Source of the DNA: a virus
Direction: 5' to 3' (one strand)
Virus record (IMG/VR): IMGVR_UViG_3300035698_005894
Location: 1-36,074 of that record
Length of the DNA: 36,074 nt
Each line of letters begins with the position of its first letter. Positions within the stretch are counted from its first letter, which is position 1. Below the pieces are notes generated by a model. The model saw nothing but the letters and a program-made list of their open reading frames with translations, was not told the DNA's origin and searched no databases. The translations under genes were made by a program, and so were the position numbers. Below are positions 18,096 to 26,035 of this stretch, in pieces.

Positions 18096-19289
18096 ATGAG
18101 CATTTCAGACAATTATGTCCCTTTAAAGCAGATAGGAAACGGCGTTACGGTCGAATTTTCTGACACTTGGGCTGTATTATCATCATCTTTTGTCCAGGTT
18201 TTTTTAGAAGATGTGACAACTGGCGTTCAAACTCCTGTTGACGAAGGTGGGGCCGCCGACGAATATACTATCACCTTTGATGATAGTGGATTTATTGTAA
18301 CGTTTGGGACCGCCCCAACCTCTGCTAATTATGTTGTTATTGGTCGTGCCGTTACCCTTGATCAAACCACTCCATACAAAACATCAAAAGGCTTCCAAGG
18401 GGGCGTAACTGAGACCAGCTTTGATAAAGTCACAGCGATATCTCAGGATATTAACGACGAAGTAAGGCGCTCATTAAAATACCCACTAGGAAGTGGCCTT
18501 GTTGGTGTCTTGCCAAGCTCCGCCGTTGACGGCTTTGGTATTGTGTTTGACGGGACTACAGGAAAATTTAGAATAACGACCACAAGTTTAGATACAATAG
18601 GAGCTGACGTTGAAGCAGCAGCGGCGAGTGCAACGGAAGCTGAGGGGTACGCAGATGACGCAGAGGCCGCGGCCGCGTCTGTGGCTCTGAATAATTTTAT
18701 TGCCACCGTTGACCCGACTGTAAACGATGACAGCGATGACGGTTATTCAGTGGGCTCGCGTTGGGGGAATAACACCAGTGCAGAGGTTTTCACCTGCGTT
18801 GACGCGACTGTTGGCGCGGCTATCTGGGTTTTGTCAACGCTTGATGCTGGCGACCTTGGGGCTTTAGCCCTTCTCAATACGGTCAATGATGCGCAATGGC
18901 TCGGTGCCGATCTCGAAATTGAGAACGGCGGCACAGGCGCAAGTACCGCTGGCGCAGCTCGTACAAATATTGATGTTTATAGCAAGGCAGAAGTCGACGC
19001 GGAGATCGACAAGACCTTTGCAGGTGCTCAGGCTTGGGTGGACGTAACGGGGTCTCGCGCAGGCAATGTGGTGTACACCAACTCTACTGGTGCCGCAATT
19101 ATGGTTGTTGTGAGTATGTTTGACGCTGGTTCTAACCCTGTAGTTGAGGTTGATGGGGTTATTGTCACGCAGGGGGCTAACAATAGGTCATCGCACACCG
19201 TTATCGTCCCTATCGGCTCTACATACGAAGCCACCACGATAGCCAACGGTGTCCCCAACACTATTAATAGATGGTCGGAGCTTAGATAA
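18096..19289 (+). CDS. Tail fibre with T7 gp17-like N-terminal domain
   Basis: A 397 aa protein. Residues 1-130 match the virion-binding domain of podoviral tail fibres (start MSISDNYVPLKQIGNG, then Y-V-V-I-G-R-A, TTPYKTSKGFQGGV and F-D-K-V-T-A-I-S-Q-D-I-N-D-E). A short Ala-rich coiled coil follows (about 168-190, AEGYADDAEAAAAS), then an exchangeable module with D-P-T-V-N-D-D-S-D-D-G-Y-S-V-G-S-R-W and the linker ENGGTGASTAGAARTNID, common in phage fibres. The C-terminal about 90 residues should bear the receptor-binding or trimer-closing tip. G+C is visibly higher here than in neighbouring genes, consistent with module exchange. It overlaps the next gene by one base. Confidence 0.88.
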   Translation: MSISDNYVPLKQIGNGVTVEFSDTWAVLSSSFVQVFLEDVTTGVQTPVDEGGAADEYTITFDDSGFIVTFGTAPTSANYVVIGRAVTLDQTTPYKTSKGFQGGVTETSFDKVTAISQDINDEVRRSLKYPLGSGLVGVLPSSAVDGFGIVFDGTTGKFRITTTSLDTIGADVEAAAASATEAEGYADDAEAAAASVALNNFIATVDPTVNDDSDDGYSVGSRWGNNTSAEVFTCVDATVGAAIWVLSTLDAGDLGALALLNTVNDAQWLGADLEIENGGTGASTAGAARTNIDVYSKAEVDAEIDKTFAGAQAWVDVTGSRAGNVVYTNSTGAAIMVVVSMFDAGSNPVVEVDGVIVTQGANNRSSHTVIVPIGSTYEATTIANGVPNTINRWSELR

Positions 19290-19987
19290 TGGAATTATTT
19301 TATTTACTGATAGCGGTGAAGGTCATTTTGCTTGGCGCTGTATATGGGCGGCTTGATGGCGGCGGGATTGCCAAGGTTAATGAGTGGATTGAGCGCAGCC
19401 TGATTATGTTTTTCTTTGTTCTAGCGTGCGCACCCTTTGCTGGTTACTGGGCGCTGCTTGCTTATATTGGTGTGGTTGGAATAGCTACTGGTCATGGTCA
19501 ATACTTCCTCGATCGCGCCATTAAGTACATGGGTAAGCTTGTGTCTGGGAAGCGTGGATCAATGGAGCGAACAAGCTTTGTGTTAACACCATTCTTTGGC
19601 AGGGATCCTCGTACGCTTTTTAAATATGCCGGGCTACCAAAAGATCAGCAAACTTTAGAGATAGGTCTTGCTGTTAAGAAATACGGCCAGGTCCGATTAT
19701 TTTGGCGCAACGTTGCTGGGATGGGTGTAACTGGTCTTCTGGTCGGATTACCAGCGACAATTATATGTCTTTGCTTCTCTCAGATGTGGGGCTTATTGTT
19801 TTTATTGACCGCTCCAGCAAAATCAGTAAGCTATATGACAGGCTTTGCGCTCAAGAAATTGTTCAATAAGCTAGGGATTTTCCCCAATTTTCACGACACT
19901 GTATTTGGTGAGTATTGCAACGGCGCGTTAAGAAACGTTATCTGCCTTGCGGTACTTTATTTAACAACCATCAAAAATCTGGTATAG
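19289..19987 (+). CDS. Multi-pass membrane protein beside the lysis genes
   Basis: A 232 aa protein with about five or six hydrophobic segments (near 2-20, 35-65, 140-165, 170-190, 215-230). It has a YGRLDGGG motif after the first segment and a GHGQYFLD motif near residue 70. Proteins of this type, with a G-R-L-x-G-G and a G-H-G/S-x-Y-F motif, recur near endolysins in many tailed phages, but I know no proven function. It may assist lysis or modify the membrane. ATG overlaps the fibre stop by one base. Confidence 0.65.
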   Translation: MELFYLLIAVKVILLGAVYGRLDGGGIAKVNEWIERSLIMFFFVLACAPFAGYWALLAYIGVVGIATGHGQYFLDRAIKYMGKLVSGKRGSMERTSFVLTPFFGRDPRTLFKYAGLPKDQQTLEIGLAVKKYGQVRLFWRNVAGMGVTGLLVGLPATIICLCFSQMWGLLFLLTAPAKSVSYMTGFALKKLFNKLGIFPNFHDTVFGEYCNGALRNVICLAVLYLTTIKNLV

Positions 19988-19991
19988 TATT

Positions 19992-20276
19992 ATGAAACAA
20001 CAAGAAAAAGAGTGCGGAGAAATCGTTTTGGCAGGCTGGCATTTAAAAAAAGAAGTAACAATAACTCAAATCATTACGCTGGTCACATTATTAATATCCA
20101 CATTATGGTGGGCATCTAGTGTTGAAACTCGTCTTGTCTATTTATCAGCTGAAGATCTTCGTATTGAGCAAAAACAAGATCAGAATTTCCAAAGTATCGA
20201 GAGAATATTAGGTCGTATTGAGCGCAAGCAAGATAAGATATTCGATAAGTTGGATAAAAAAATGGACAAACCATGA
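19992..20276 (+). CDS. Single-TM coiled-coil protein (possible spanin or holin partner)
   Basis: A 94 aa protein with one membrane segment (about 25-42, ITQIITLVTLLISTLWWA) followed by a charged coiled coil (R/E/Q/K-rich, IERILGRIERKQDKIFDKLD). This N-in, periplasmic-helix layout resembles inner-membrane spanins and small phage membrane proteins of lysis cassettes. It overlaps the endolysin gene by 4 bp (ATGA). The function is inferred from topology and location. Confidence 0.65.
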   Translation: MKQQEKECGEIVLAGWHLKKEVTITQIITLVTLLISTLWWASSVETRLVYLSAEDLRIEQKQDQNFQSIERILGRIERKQDKIFDKLDKKMDKP

Positions 20277-20671
20277 GTTATTCATTCGGCAAAACATCAT
20301 TAAAAAGAATGGACGGAGTTCATCCGCTTCTTAGAGAATGTGCCGAACGAGCTTTGTCTTATGGATTACTGGATCTCACTGTTCCTCCTTATGGCGGATT
20401 ACGCACGATAGATGATCAAAGACAACTTGTCGCAAAGGGTGCCTCTCAGACATTAAACAGCCTCCACCGCAAGCAACAATCAGGATATGGTCATGCGATC
20501 GACTTGGCTCCGTATCCAATTGATTGGAACAACATCACACGCTTTGCCATGGTTGGATCTCTAATGTTTAGAGCTGCAGGCGATATGGGTATAGAAATAG
20601 AGTGGGGCGGTCATTGGAAACGATTTAAAGATTACCCTCACTTTCAATTTCCAAGAGGATTTAAAGGATGA
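20273..20671 (+). CDS. Endolysin, M15 family L-alanyl-D-glutamate peptidase
   Basis: A 132 aa zinc peptidase of the VanY/M15 phage endolysin group that cuts peptidoglycan stem peptides. Visible features: LRTIDDQRQLVAKGASQTLN (44-63), the zinc site H65 and D77 (S-L-H ... G-H-A-I-D-L-A-P), and the C-terminal W-G-G-H-W-K-R-F-K-D-Y-P-H-F (zinc H123). The spacing between H65 and D77 is longer than the compact SxHxxGxAxD form by five residues, a variant I associate with the subgroup that ends in APYPIDW. No signal peptide, so export needs the holin. It is flanked by overlapping lysis genes. Confidence 0.9.
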   Translation: MSYSFGKTSLKRMDGVHPLLRECAERALSYGLLDLTVPPYGGLRTIDDQRQLVAKGASQTLNSLHRKQQSGYGHAIDLAPYPIDWNNITRFAMVGSLMFRAAGDMGIEIEWGGHWKRFKDYPHFQFPRGFKG

Positions 20672-21198
20672 ACCCATTAGCATTACTCGGCGGTATAGGA
20701 ACTCTTTGGGAGAGCATCTTCGGATCTAAGCTCAAAAGAGATAAATACAGCGCCGATCTGAACGGATCCATACACCAACAATTTGCATCTGAGTTTGGCA
20801 ATAACCGAAACTTATTTGATAGCCTTATTGATGGCTTAAATAGGTTGCCACGTCCTACGTTCGCTTTTGGGATTATATTTCTCTTTGGTCTTTGCTGGAC
20901 AGATCCTGAGCAGTTTGCAATTGGCGCGCGCAACCTGGATTTGATCCCAATGGAGATGTGGGGTCTGTTAAGCATCATTGTTACCTTCTATTTCGGGGAT
21001 CGTGTCATCAAGGGATGGGGTAAAGGGAAAATACGAGAACATATAGCTAAAAATATTTCAACGCCCCCAGGGGAGCTTAGAACGAGAAAAAAGCTCAACG
21101 TCATAAACGATGAGCCAGATCCTCAAGAAGGGTTAGAATGGGAAGAGAGAACAGAAAAGCGATATGCGCGCACCGATTGGGAAAATCTTAATGATTAA
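20668..21198 (+). CDS. Holin of the three-TM gene-transfer-agent type
   Basis: A 176 aa protein resembling the GTA_holin_3TM family (PF11351): hydrophobic N-terminal helix (MNPLALLGGIGTLWESIFG), two further membrane segments (about 62-80 and 95-112) and the conserved F-Y-F-G-D-R-V-I-K-G-W end, followed by a charged cytoplasmic tail. It would make the inner-membrane lesion that releases the endolysin. The family is best known from alphaproteobacteria and their phages. It overlaps the endolysin by 4 bp and ends tail to tail with the leftward RHH gene, sharing 3 bp. Confidence 0.82.
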   Translation: MNPLALLGGIGTLWESIFGSKLKRDKYSADLNGSIHQQFASEFGNNRNLFDSLIDGLNRLPRPTFAFGIIFLFGLCWTDPEQFAIGARNLDLIPMEMWGLLSIIVTFYFGDRVIKGWGKGKIREHIAKNISTPPGELRTRKKLNVINDEPDPQEGLEWEERTEKRYARTDWENLND

Positions 21199-21389
21199 AC
21201 CTTCTTGCCGTCCGCTATTTTCTTTCTACGAGCTTCTAAAAATTCCGATCCAGCGAACCGAACAATATCAGAAGCCGTTACTCTCGTACTCGTCTTTCTG
21301 CTTTCTTCTACAGCAATTTCCTGATACTCAGCCCAATCCTCATCACTAATGCGAATGCCTCTTGGTTGTAGTGGTCTATTTGTTTTCAT
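21195..21389 (-). CDS. Small ribbon-helix-helix-like regulator
   Basis: A 64 aa basic protein: Q-P-R-G-I-R-I-S-D-E-D-W-A-E-Y-Q-E-I-A as strand plus helix 1, then T-A-S-D-I-V-R-F-A-G-S-E-F-L as helix 2. This is the usual layout of Arc/CopG/MetJ-like RHH proteins, in which the beta strand reads the DNA major groove. It is the only clear DNA-binding regulator in the window and sits alone behind an AACGTTTGACA promoter, suggesting autoregulation. A ribosome binding site (AAGGA) lies about 8 bp before the ATG. It could also be an HTH-type or anti-restriction protein; the RHH call is by pattern only. Confidence 0.6.
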   Translation of the reverse strand: MKTNRPLQPRGIRISDEDWAEYQEIAVEESRKTSTRVTASDIVRFAGSEFLEARRKKIADGKKV

Positions 21390-21409
21390 GTTCTTATTCC
21401 TTTGTTAAG

Positions 21410-21444
21410 ATATTAACCTATTATGTCGTTTTTGTCAAACGTTA
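21410..21444 (-). promoter_or_regulatory. Leftward promoter/operator A (AACGTTTGACA box)
   Basis: On the minus strand: TAACGTTTGACA, with the -35 TTGACA at 21438-21433, a 17 bp spacer and TAATAT at 21415-21410. The operator half AAACGTTA (plus strand 21437-21444) is a one-base variant of AAACGTTT. It drives the RHH-like gene and sits just beyond the stop of the exonuclease gene. Confidence 0.7.
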
Positions 21445-21448
21445 TGAC

Positions 21449-22027
21449 TTACGATTTGCGCCTCATGGCGAAAAAAACGTCCTTACAAGCGCGCGTATCG
21501 ACCATTGCATCATGAGCTCCCTCGATATCCTCTCCAGTAAAGTGCTTTAATGCCTCAGCCAGACTTGGTGTTTTATAATGATATCTTCCCGCGGCTTTCA
21601 TTTTATCTGTTGGGGGAATACAGCAAATTTCCTTGCTGTTTTCTTGCGTGCAATACCATGGCTTTTGAACAGGCCGCTCTCCAGAGTGAGCCATCTCTAT
21701 ATCCATCATCCCTTTGTCGAAATTAGAGTTGTGGGCAACGATAGTTTGAGCTTTGTAAGCCATCTCATAATACATATTCATCATGACCTGACTTGGAAGC
21801 CCGTACATTTCACATTCTTGCTGGCTTATTCCGTGGCAATCATAGGCGCCATCAGAAATAATCCAACCTTCGGGTTTAATCAAATGGCTCATCTCAGCCA
21901 AAATACCGCCTTCATTATCAGTTAAGATCATGGCAATTTGGCAAACCCGGGCTTGCTTAGGCTGAACTAAAGCGCCAGATCTTTTAAACCCTGTTGTTTC
22001 CGTGTCTAAAAATAAATAATTTTCCAT
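21449..22027 (-). CDS. DnaQ-like 3'-5' exonuclease (DEDDh)
   Basis: A 192 aa nuclease with the three Exo motifs of the DEDDh class: LFLDTETTG (D8, E10), HNSNFDKGM (D104) and GAHDAMVDTRA (H172, D177). All catalytic residues are present. Such stand-alone phage exonucleases degrade or proofread single-stranded ends and pair with recombination or replication modules. It follows the SF2 helicase gene with a 12 bp gap and a good ribosome binding site (AAAGGAGAA). It is the last gene of the leftward replication operon. Confidence 0.9.
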   Translation of the reverse strand: MENYLFLDTETTGFKRSGALVQPKQARVCQIAMILTDNEGGILAEMSHLIKPEGWIISDGAYDCHGISQQECEMYGLPSQVMMNMYYEMAYKAQTIVAHNSNFDKGMMDIEMAHSGERPVQKPWYCTQENSKEICCIPPTDKMKAAGRYHYKTPSLAEALKHFTGEDIEGAHDAMVDTRACKDVFFAMRRKS

Positions 22028-22039
22028 TGTTTTTCTCCT

Positions 22040-23767
22040 TTAAAATGGGATTTCGTATTCTTCGTCTTCAATTTCCTGCGCCGTCTTAGGCTCTGGTTCT
22101 ACAAATTCTGGGAACTCATAATCAATTACTTCATAATATTTGCCCTTCTTCCTGATTAAAATCTTTGATGGCTGAGGATATTCTATATCTGAGGCGTCCC
22201 ATGCTGATTTAGGAACTGGCATATCTGGGAACCTCTCTTTGTGCCACTTTACAGCCATATCCCATGCGTATCTTTTGGGCTCCCCAGGCTCAGCGTGCCA
22301 GTGCTCAAAGCATATCCATTGCCTGATTGCGCCAGCCATTGTGGTATAAGTGACCTTCATTGACGGCTTCCAACTATCAGGGGTTTGATGCGTTCCCTGG
22401 TCCATGTGGAGAACATCCACCCATTCTGGTGGCTCATCCTTGCTCATAACCGCCTTATTGCTGGCTGTTTCGCTTATTTTTATGAAGCAATATGAGCAAG
22501 CATAGCAATATCTTTGAGCTGCAGCACACTCTGTACCGCATGAAGGGCATATTTTAGTGATAGCCTCTCCAATTTCATCACTCTCTTTTTCACCATTGTA
22601 GTCCTTAACGATAGAAACTTGGTCGATTGGTCCCAATGTCCCAACAACGTTACCAAAATCAAGAACCATACAATCTGGCTTCGTGCTGTTCGCGATAGCA
22701 TCAAGGCGACCTTGTTGTGTTTCGAGATCATATCCAGATGCGTAAACCACTCGAACACCGCGACCGATCATCTGGATATACAAAACAGGCGAGCGAGTTG
22801 GTCGCATAAAGGCGATCAAATCAATATTTGGATCGTTATATCCTGTCGTAAGCTTGGCAACATTAACAAGCGCAGTAAATTCTCCAGCCTTGTGCCGTCT
22901 TAAAATTTCATCATTTTCTTTGGCCGGCCTCTTGCTGTGAACATATTCTGCGCTAACGCCTGCTTCTTGTAATTTGCGAGTAACCTCTTCGGCGTGCTCA
23001 ATACCAGCGGTAAAAACTAACCACTTCTTTCGACCAGCGCCCTTTTCAACAAGCTCTTTGATACAAGGATCCGTCACCTCATCTTTGTTGATAGCCTCTT
23101 GAAGTTGCTTTTCAATATAATCACCCTTGCTTGTGCCAACTCCAGTGATATCCATCTTGGTGGCGATCTCTGGGCAAACTGGCTTAGCCCAATATCCTTG
23201 CTCAATCATGAAATCCATACTGATTTCATAAGCAACTTCATCGAATAATTTGTTTTCACCCTCATCAAGGCGACCTGTATCAGCTCTGAATGGCGTCCCT
23301 GTGTAGCCTATAACGCGACAATTAGGATTTATAGCCAGTACATCAGAAATAAACTTACGGTACTGTGTGCTGTCCTTATGGCTGATTAAATGGCATTCAT
23401 CGATTATTATGATCTCTGGGACGCGATTTATATTGCCCAACTTATTATTGATACTCTGTATGCTGGCGAAGGTTACATCGTTATGCAATCTCTTTTGTTT
23501 TAATCCAGCGCAATAAAAGCCCATATCCACATCTTTGTATTGTTCAAATAATTCCTCAGAATTTTGAACAAGCAATTCTTTTACGTGAGTAAGCATTACC
23601 ACGCGACAACGAGGAAAATACCCATGCAAAGCTCTAATGAAATTAGCGATCATTAAAGACTTCCCTGCCGCAACTGGTGCAACGACTAATGGGTGGCCTT
23701 TTTTTTCGAACAAGTACTTAAATAAGGATACTTCTGCTGCGTCTTGATAAGGGCGTAAAGTCTTCAT
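22040..23767 (-). CDS. SF2 DEAD/DECH-box helicase with zinc ribbon
   Basis: A 575 aa helicase of the UvsW/Type III restriction-Res type. N-terminal Q-like motif LRPYQDAA, Walker A APVAAGKS (30-37), motif Ia THVKELL, motif II DECH (about 123-126), motif III GYTGTPF, then the C-terminal domain with motif V/VI (TTGYNDPNIDLIAFMRP and QMIGRGVR). A four-cysteine zinc ribbon lies near 410-430 (CPSC ... CYAC plus C-x-x-x). Such proteins unwind or anneal branched DNA in phage recombination-dependent replication. It overlaps the upstream small gene by 4 bp (ATGA). No defects seen. Confidence 0.92.
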   Translation of the reverse strand: MKTLRPYQDAAEVSLFKYLFEKKGHPLVVAPVAAGKSLMIANFIRALHGYFPRCRVVMLTHVKELLVQNSEELFEQYKDVDMGFYCAGLKQKRLHNDVTFASIQSINNKLGNINRVPEIIIIDECHLISHKDSTQYRKFISDVLAINPNCRVIGYTGTPFRADTGRLDEGENKLFDEVAYEISMDFMIEQGYWAKPVCPEIATKMDITGVGTSKGDYIEKQLQEAINKDEVTDPCIKELVEKGAGRKKWLVFTAGIEHAEEVTRKLQEAGVSAEYVHSKRPAKENDEILRRHKAGEFTALVNVAKLTTGYNDPNIDLIAFMRPTRSPVLYIQMIGRGVRVVYASGYDLETQQGRLDAIANSTKPDCMVLDFGNVVGTLGPIDQVSIVKDYNGEKESDEIGEAITKICPSCGTECAAAQRYCYACSYCFIKISETASNKAVMSKDEPPEWVDVLHMDQGTHQTPDSWKPSMKVTYTTMAGAIRQWICFEHWHAEPGEPKRYAWDMAVKWHKERFPDMPVPKSAWDASDIEYPQPSKILIRKKGKYYEVIDYEFPEFVEPEPKTAQEIEDEEYEIPF

Positions 23768-23910
23768 TGGTTTTTCTCTCTATGCTTAATCGCCCGCAAT
23801 AAACGCCGCTCTTTGCGGTTTAACGGCCTGTTCTCAATCTCGGCTAGTTTAAGCGCGTAGTTGCGTTCTTCTTCGGTTTCTTCGTAGATGGGGAGGTCTT
23901 TTTGTGTCAT
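23764..23910 (-). CDS. Small basic hypothetical protein (48 aa)
   Basis: The longer frame opens at 23964, but the ATG at 23910 overlaps the TGA of a well-supported small gene (ATGA), so the start is placed there. The protein begins MTQKDLPIYEETEEE and is helical and charged, ending in a basic segment (RKERRLLRAIKHREKNQ). It overlaps the helicase start by 4 bp. Function unknown; perhaps an accessory of the helicase. Confidence 0.65.
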   Translation of the reverse strand: MTQKDLPIYEETEEERNYALKLAEIENRPLNRKERRLLRAIKHREKNQ

Positions 23911-24023
23911 TGGTTTTTCACAACGGTATAGCCTAACTCGTCCAGCTTTTTGAGCATGTCGCAAAAATCAGCCATGTCGTGTCCTTCATTTATCCAAGCT
24001 TCTAGTAAATCTAAATCAAGCAT
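23907..24023 (-). CDS. Very small hypothetical protein (38 aa)
   Basis: Translates to MLDLDLLEAWINEGHDMADF plus an amphipathic helix, ending in KNQ. A ribosome binding site (AAGGAGAAG) lies 4 bp before the ATG, and both ends overlap neighbours by ATGA-type junctions (stop 23907-23909, next ATG at 23910). The strong site and coupling make it a real gene despite its size. No known family. Confidence 0.7.
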   Translation of the reverse strand: MLDLDLLEAWINEGHDMADFCDMLKKLDELGYTVVKNQ

Positions 24024-24189
24024 CTTTCTTCTCCTTAACTTTCTTAATTTCTAACGTCACCTTGTTCTCAAAATCTTTTGAGTATTGGTAAAAATAATGG
24101 CTTGCCTCACTCAAAACGTATTGTTTTATGTCTCCTGTAACACTATCTTCTGTTAGCCCGTCCACTATTATTTTAGCTTCATACATCAT
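24016..24189 (-). CDS. Small hypothetical protein (57 aa)
   Basis: Starts MMYEAKIIVDGLTEDSV and ends in a Lys-rich tail (EIKKVKEKKDA). It overlaps the DUF551 gene upstream (stop TGA 24179-24181) and the 38 aa gene downstream, with start codon overlap. The pattern of alternating hydrophobic residues suggests a small beta-alpha fold. Function unknown. Confidence 0.65.
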   Translation of the reverse strand: MMYEAKIIVDGLTEDSVTGDIKQYVLSEASHYFYQYSKDFENKVTLEIKKVKEKKDA

Positions 24190-24544
24190 CGTGTCCTTTC
24201 GGTGCAGGCGGTAGGTGTTGCCATTTTGTTGGGTAAATTACATTTCCATACTCACTATCTAAATTTGCCCACCACCAATAATGCTCACCAAATTGATCCT
24301 TATTTAACGCCTCTCCTACGCAACCATCATAAAAAACAATAACGGGAATATTTGTCGGCGCACTCTCAATCGGTTGCCACCCCTTAGCATAGTCGGTTAG
24401 AGCGGTGCGGATTGTTTCGCCGTGATTGTTGTAAAGAATATCTAAAGCCTCAATATAGGCGTTTTCTAACTTTGGGTTGTAAGTTGCTTTAAGATCATCC
24501 AGTAAATCTAAACATTCTAAAGCATCGTCTGGGTTATGTGTCAT
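24179..24544 (-). CDS. DUF551-domain phage protein
   Basis: A 121 aa protein. The second half holds the DUF551 signature: W-Q-P-I-E-S-A-P ... P-V-I-V-F-Y ... P-T-K-W-Q-H-L-P-P-A-P. DUF551 proteins are frequent in phages and prophages, often between replication and small accessory genes; their function is unknown. The N-terminal helical part (about 1-55) is variable. The ATG overlaps the end of the upstream gene by 11 bp. Confidence 0.85.
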   Translation of the reverse strand: MTHNPDDALECLDLLDDLKATYNPKLENAYIEALDILYNNHGETIRTALTDYAKGWQPIESAPTNIPVIVFYDGCVGEALNKDQFGEHYWWWANLDSEYGNVIYPTKWQHLPPAPKGHDDV

Positions 24545-24980
24545 TGCTAAAATCTCCTTCGAGTAAGTATGTTTCTAATTCGCCAATAATATTGTCGCTC
24601 AAATCTTTTCTTTGATGGCAACTGCTATCACAGGGGAAACAACCACATTGGCGGTAGTCTTGCTTCATTTTCTTTAACTCACGCTCCAAAATCTCACGCG
24701 GAATAATAACGTGCGTGGCGGGCGTGGGGATTGTGTCATGTAATTCATCTAATTTTTTCAAACAATTTTGTTCAGTTTCCGTTATTAAATTCATACACTC
24801 CTGCACGTTATTAGGTATACGGTCTTTTCGGACATATTCTGTGGATGTGTCTTCTTGGCAATTTTTCGGAAGCCTTCTTAAAAAATCTTTTATGTCTCTT
24901 GTCCAAGCGTTTCCTTTTATAAATTCCCAAGCCCAAATAGTATCTGGCATATCTGTTTTCTGGTTGTCGTTATTTTTCAT
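24534..24980 (-). CDS. Hypothetical protein with W-A-W and EYVR motifs (148 aa)
   Basis: The start at 24980 (MKNNDNQKTD) is preferred to one at 25046 because GGGGAG lies just upstream and the ATG overlaps the TGA of the small membrane-protein gene. Early motif DTIWAWEFIKG and STEYVRKDRI match a loose family of phage proteins; the C-terminal half has a Cys cluster (CGCFPCDSSCH) that may bind metal. Function unknown. Confidence 0.7.
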   Translation of the reverse strand: MKNNDNQKTDMPDTIWAWEFIKGNAWTRDIKDFLRRLPKNCQEDTSTEYVRKDRIPNNVQECMNLITETEQNCLKKLDELHDTIPTPATHVIIPREILERELKKMKQDYRQCGCFPCDSSCHQRKDLSDNIIGELETYLLEGDFSNDT

Positions 24981-25144
24981 TTTCTCCCCACTTCCCAACA
25001 AATCATGGCTGTCATAAATAATACCCAACCAAGAATTTCCCACCAATTAAGTGGGAACTTCTCTGGTGCAAAAGCATACCCTGACAAGTTGACCGCCAAT
25101 GCAAAAGTACAAATCATCATCGTAATTAAAAACCACATACTCAT
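24977..25144 (-). CDS. Two-TM mini membrane protein (55 aa)
   Basis: Starts MSMWFLITMMICTFALAVN (TM1) and has a second hydrophobic stretch (NWWEILGWVLFMTAMIC). Stop TGA overlaps the next ATG (ATGA) and its own ATG overlaps the preceding TGA (25141-25143), so it is embedded in a coupled chain. Small two-TM early proteins can act in superinfection exclusion or host takeover; that is only a possibility here. Confidence 0.72.
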   Translation of the reverse strand: MSMWFLITMMICTFALAVNLSGYAFAPEKFPLNWWEILGWVLFMTAMICWEVGRK

Positions 25145-25278
25145 AATCTTTTTCCTTCACTACGTTTAATTAATTCATCGGCTGTATTTTCAGTACATAT
25201 ATATTCTTTGTACGGAACACCATTTAAGGGGCGCGTATTTATTTGTCCGCAATACATTTCTTTTGGCATTTTAGTCAT
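25141..25278 (-). CDS. Small hypothetical protein (45 aa)
   Basis: The start at 25278 (MTKMPKEMYCGQINTRP) is chosen because a GAAAGGAAT ribosome binding site precedes it and because it overlaps the nuclease stop by 8 bp. Two Cys and a K/R-rich end (ELIKRSEGKRL). No family recognised. Confidence 0.6.
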   Translation of the reverse strand: MTKMPKEMYCGQINTRPLNGVPYKEYICTENTADELIKRSEGKRL

Positions 25279-26035
25279 TGTGGCATTCCTTTCTAAAGTC
25301 ACAGAAGCGACATAAATAATAATCTGATTTTTCACTTAATTTTTTAGGCTCTTGAGTTGCATTTAATATTTTAACAGCTCTGTCATAAATGCGCTCAGCG
25401 TATGGGCCGTCATAATCTGTACGGCAACTGTCATATTTACGCGCGCCAGCATAAGAGACGGTCAAATAATGGCGATCTATTTGGACACCATCCAAACGAG
25501 CCATGTGCATATTCATCTGAGCTTGGCCATAATAGGTTTCGTCCCACTCTTTTAGAGCTTTCTTCTCACCCATTTTTGCTTTTGTTGTTTGGAAATTAAC
25601 AAACTTAGATTGGTCTTTGTCTTTATGCTCCCAGATATGAATAGCTTTTGGCGCCTGTATCAAGCCAAGAATTAACCCATCGAAGTGACCAGCCATTTTA
25701 CCAGTTTCGCCGCTCTCTAAAGCAATGTCGCGCTCCCAGCCGTATTGCTCACCATCAGCCATGTGCGTGTGGAGCTCAATAAATGGCAATAAACGAAGGC
25801 GCTCAGCTGTTTTGTCCTCAGCATAATATCCGCTTTCTGCGGCCATAGATCCGATTGCAGCCCACTTGCTTTTGCATTTTGGATAATTATTATAATTATA
25901 CCAGAGCTTGCGAGGGCATGGGTCGCCGACTTCAGAAGCTCCAAGGTAATTTCTCTGCTCAAATTTCTTTTGCTCAGCAACGGCAGCTATCATTGCATCA
26001 AGCGTAGGGTCTCCATGTTGGGGTATTGTGGCCAT
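25271..26035 (-). CDS. Cas4/RecB-like PD-(D/E)XK nuclease with Fe-S-type cysteines
   Basis: A 254 aa exonuclease-like protein. Core PD-(D/E)XK residues: H117-F-D119-G, then I-W-E136-H-K138, and a Gln-rich helix (Y-G-Q-A-Q-M-N). An N-terminal Cys (DPCPRKLWYN, C40) and C-terminal C-x-x-C-x5-C (YLCRFCDFRKEC, C242, C245, C251) give the four ligands of a Cas4/AddB-type iron-sulphur cluster. Such nucleases process 5' ends for phage strand annealing or recombination, and neighbours (DUF669, Sak4-like ATPase, SF2 helicase, DnaQ) fit this. No Cas1/Cas2 or repeats nearby, so it is not part of a CRISPR system. Confidence 0.85.
   Translation of the reverse strand: MATIPQHGDPTLDAMIAAVAEQKKFEQRNYLGASEVGDPCPRKLWYNYNNYPKCKSKWAAIGSMAAESGYYAEDKTAERLRLLPFIELHTHMADGEQYGWERDIALESGETGKMAGHFDGLILGLIQAPKAIHIWEHKDKDQSKFVNFQTTKAKMGEKKALKEWDETYYGQAQMNMHMARLDGVQIDRHYLTVSYAGARKYDSCRTDYDGPYAERIYDRAVKILNATQEPKKLSEKSDYYLCRFCDFRKECHND

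Noticed and set aside
20273-20671. Damaged zinc site in the endolysin because of the five-residue insertion before GHAID
   Set aside because: His65, Asp77 and His123 are all present, and longer spacings are known to me in the subgroup with APYPIDW, so the enzyme is probably active.
25271-26035. Cas4-like nuclease as a hint of a CRISPR system
   Set aside because: No Cas1, Cas2 or regularly spaced repeats are present; neighbours are phage recombination genes.
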